Positions 4,951 to 6,614 of a DNA stretch of 6,614 nt are shown here, one piece after another (the first letter of the stretch is position 1; each line of letters starts with the position of its first letter). A model generated the notes under the pieces. That model was not told the DNA's origin. It made no database searches and saw only the letters and a program-made list of their open reading frames with translations. The DNA is from an uncultured Catenibacterium sp. (lineage in GTDB: Bacteria; Bacillota_I; Bacilli_A; Erysipelotrichales; Coprobacillaceae). Both the position numbers and the translations under genes were made by a program. The stretch lies in the NCBI GenBank assembly GCA_900764725.1, contig CAAFPB010000139.1, positions 1 to 6,614 of the forward strand, written 5' to 3'.

Positions 4951-6048
4951 ATGAAAACAATAAAATTATATGATGAAATGCCTTATAGTACAGATTTCAA
5001 GGCAACAGTAGTAGAAGTAAACAAGAATGAAATTATTCTTGACCAGACACTTTTCTTTCCTGAGGAAGGTGGTCAGGAATGTGATCTAGGTACTATTAAT
5101 AATATTCCTATTAAGGATGTACAGATTAAGGATGATGTCATTATCCACTATGTAAAGAAACATAACTTACAGGTAGGAGACACAATAGAAGGTCATATTG
5201 ATTGGAAGAGACGCTATTCTTTCATGCAGAATCATACAGGAGAACATCTTCTTTCTGGTATTGTGCATAGTTTATATGGTTATGATAATGTGAGTTTCCA
5301 TCTCAATAGTGAAGAAGGACAAGTAGAATATGATGGTGATATCAAGGATATTGATTTAATAGAAGAGAAAGTAAATCAAGCTATCTATGAGAATAAAGAG
5401 ATTCATTGTTTCTATCCTGATGATTTAGAAAGTATTTCATATCGTTCTAAAAAAGAGATTGAAGGTAAAGTACGTATTGTAGAAATCAAAGATTATGATA
5501 TATGTGCATGTTGTGCACCTCATGTGAAAAGAACAGGTGAATTAGGGGTATTCAAGATCATCAAAGTGATTCATACAACGAGAGGAACACGTTTTATATT
5601 CTTATTTGGTGAACGTGCTTATCATCGTTTCAAGGATGATTTTGATCATCTTGAATCACTTTATCATCTTTTCTCTTCCAACAATCAAACACTTGTAAAA
5701 CAAGTGAATAAGATGTATGAAGAAAAAACAGCTTTAGAAGTCAAATATGCACAACTAGAAAAAGAACATATGCTTTCTTTATGTGATGATGCATATTTAT
5801 TTATAGAAGATTGTTTACCTGTAAACCAAAGAGAAGTGACTAATTATCTAGTTAATATTTATCATACAGGTGGTGTATTTGTAGGAAATGATGAGAAAGG
5901 TTATCGTTATGTGATAGGTTCTACTTCAAATGCATTAGATATCCTTACACAACTAAAAAGCCTTAGAAGTAAAGGTGGAGGATCAAAAGAAATGATCCAG
6001 GGATTTACACCTGCTTCTAAGACTGAGTTACTCAAAGCCCTCTCTTAG
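4951..6048 (+). CDS. alaX: AlaX-like alanyl-tRNA editing protein with DHHA1-type C-terminus
   Basis: A 365-residue cytoplasmic protein resembling the editing half of alanyl-tRNA synthetase without the aminoacylation domain. The family hydrolyses Ser- or Gly-tRNA(Ala) in trans to prevent mistranslation of alanine codons. An N-terminal beta-barrel (about 1-85) carries FFPEEGGQECDLG (35-47). The zinc site is intact: H95-T-G-E-H99, and C187-x3-H191 within CACCAPHVKRTGE. A coiled linker spans about 245-275, and the C-terminus carries a DHHA1-like GGG-x5-QGF motif (342-352). This makes it the long form rather than the short AlaX-S. The start is the ATG with GGTGA five bases upstream. The TAG stop lies within the terminator hairpin and overlaps the stop of the convergent dehydrogenase gene. 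No alanyl-tRNA synthetase gene is adjacent. Confidence 0.9.
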   Translation: MKTIKLYDEMPYSTDFKATVVEVNKNEIILDQTLFFPEEGGQECDLGTINNIPIKDVQIKDDVIIHYVKKHNLQVGDTIEGHIDWKRRYSFMQNHTGEHLLSGIVHSLYGYDNVSFHLNSEEGQVEYDGDIKDIDLIEEKVNQAIYENKEIHCFYPDDLESISYRSKKEIEGKVRIVEIKDYDICACCAPHVKRTGELGVFKIIKVIHTTRGTRFIFLFGERAYHRFKDDFDHLESLYHLFSSNNQTLVKQVNKMYEEKTALEVKYAQLEKEHMLSLCDDAYLFIEDCLPVNQREVTNYLVNIYHTGGVFVGNDEKGYRYVIGSTSNALDILTQLKSLRSKGGGSKEMIQGFTPASKTELLKALS

Positions 6049-6056
6049 GGCTTTTT
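6034..6056 (+). terminator. alaX terminator overlapping two convergent stop codons
   Basis: AAAGCCCT (6034-6041) pairs perfectly with AGGGCTTT (6047-6054) around a five-base loop, and the T-run continues to 6056. The U-tract is short and partly inside the stem, so strength is moderate. On the minus strand there is no good U-tract, so it is unlikely to end the dehydrogenase transcript efficiently. The alaX TAG (6046-6048) and the opposite TAA (6045-6047) both sit at the loop-stem junction. Confidence 0.75.
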
Positions 6057-6581
6057 ATAATACTTCATTAAGGCTTGTGTACCTAAGTCACCATAGCCTT
6101 CTTTTTCTAATTCCTGATAGTTTCTTAATACTGTTTCTAATACATTAAGTGTAATATCTGATTCTTTGGCTTCTTCATCTGCAAGCTTCATATCTTTAAT
6201 AAAGTGTTTCATAAAGAATCCTGGCTGATAATCATCTTTTAAGATTTTAGGACCAAATGCATCTAACTGATGACTTCCAGCTGCACCCGTAGAAACAGAC
6301 TTTAATAAAACATCTAAATCCAAACCTTTACTAGATGCATATGTGAGTGCTTCACATACACCAGATAAAGCACCTGCAATCATAATCTGATTGGCCATCT
6401 TTGCATGCTGTCCTGAACCACTAGGACCCTGATAATTAATATTAGTACCCATAGCTTTAAATAAAGGAAGACATGCTTCATAATCCTCTTTATCTCCTCC
6501 TACAAGAATAGAAAGAGTCGCATTCTTAGCACCTGTATCTCCACCAGTCACTGGTGCATCTAATACACGTAAGTTTCTCTT
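6045..6581 (-). CDS. Beta-hydroxyacid dehydrogenase (HIBADH/GarR family), C-terminal part
   Basis: The real sequence supports 178 residues of an NAD(P)-dependent 3-hydroxyisobutyrate or tartronate-semialdehyde type reductase. Near the cut end, LDAPVTGGDTGAKNATLSILVGGD contains the substrate-binding DAPV(S/T)GG motif. GPSGSGQHAKMANQI follows and contains the family catalytic lysine (GxGxxxKxxxN). The remainder is the all-helical C-terminal domain, with MKHFIKDMKLADEEA and a typical end. The N-terminal Rossmann domain with its GxGxxG cofactor motif, usually about 110-120 residues, is missing. The gene is cut by adapter sequence starting at 6582 and not by a biological mutation. A GTG-started reading beginning MLFRS is an artefact because those codons lie in the adapter. 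Substrate cannot be decided between hydroxyisobutyrate, tartronate semialdehyde and related acids. The gene overlaps the convergent alaX by four bases. Confidence 0.88.
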   Translation of the reverse strand, partial: KRNLRVLDAPVTGGDTGAKNATLSILVGGDKEDYEACLPLFKAMGTNINYQGPSGSGQHAKMANQIMIAGALSGVCEALTYASSKGLDLDVLLKSVSTGAAGSHQLDAFGPKILKDDYQPGFFMKHFIKDMKLADEEAKESDITLNVLETVLRNYQELEKEGYGDLGTQALMKYYKKP

Positions 6582-6614
6582 AGATCGGAAGAGCACACGT
6601 CTGAACTCCAGTCA
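6582..6614 (+). other. Illumina TruSeq adapter contamination
   Basis: The last 33 bases begin AGATCGGAAGAGC and continue with CACACGTCTGAAC, ending CTCCAGTCA. They match the standard TruSeq read-1 3' adapter exactly as I know it. This is untrimmed library sequence at a contig end, not genomic DNA. Confidence 0.98.

Noticed and set aside
6582..6596. GTG start giving a complete short dehydrogenase
   Set aside because: The start codon and next four codons lie in adapter sequence, and the family requires an N-terminal cofactor domain.

Overview
This is a low-GC, tightly packed bacterial window, most likely from a gut member of the Bacillota. Erysipelotrichia or a nearby Clostridia lineage is my guess, based on AT-rich codon use, strong AGGAGG/GGTGA ribosome binding sites, an SdpRI pair, and U-tract terminators. 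The right end is not biological: positions 6582-6614 are Illumina TruSeq-type adapter sequence, so this is a draft contig end that cuts the last gene.

Layout, left to right. (1) Positions 1-2402 hold a minus-strand operon: an N6-adenine DNA methyltransferase fused to one HsdS-like target-recognition domain, then an unrecognised 176-residue protein one base downstream. A weak open frame runs off the left edge. The promoter (TTGACA-16-TAGAAT) lies between two identical 16-bp palindromes, and no regulator gene is visible. This is the least explained part of the window and looks like a modification or defence-type cassette whose remaining genes, if any, lie beyond position 1. (2) Positions 2414-3447 hold an sdpR-sdpI operon on the minus strand. 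It encodes an ArsR-family repressor and a polytopic membrane immunity/signalling protein, with two matched operators (one inside a perfect 34-bp palindrome) and a strong terminator. No SdpABC toxin genes are present. (3) Positions 3454-4847 hold a MATE-family efflux gene on the minus strand, with its stop codon inside its own terminator hairpin and a 17-bp palindrome over its extended -10. (4) Positions 4858-6056 hold a plus-strand gene for an AlaX-like alanyl-tRNA editing protein with a possible folded leader. (5) Positions 6045-6581 hold the C-terminal part of a beta-hydroxyacid dehydrogenase (HIBADH/GarR family), convergent with alaX and overlapping it by four bases.

The genes do not form one pathway. 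They are four short independent units: a putative DNA modification cassette, a peptide-toxin self-protection pair, a drug/metabolite exporter, and translation quality control beside a metabolic reductase. The longest gene-free stretches are about 110-150 bases and are filled with promoters, operators and terminators.
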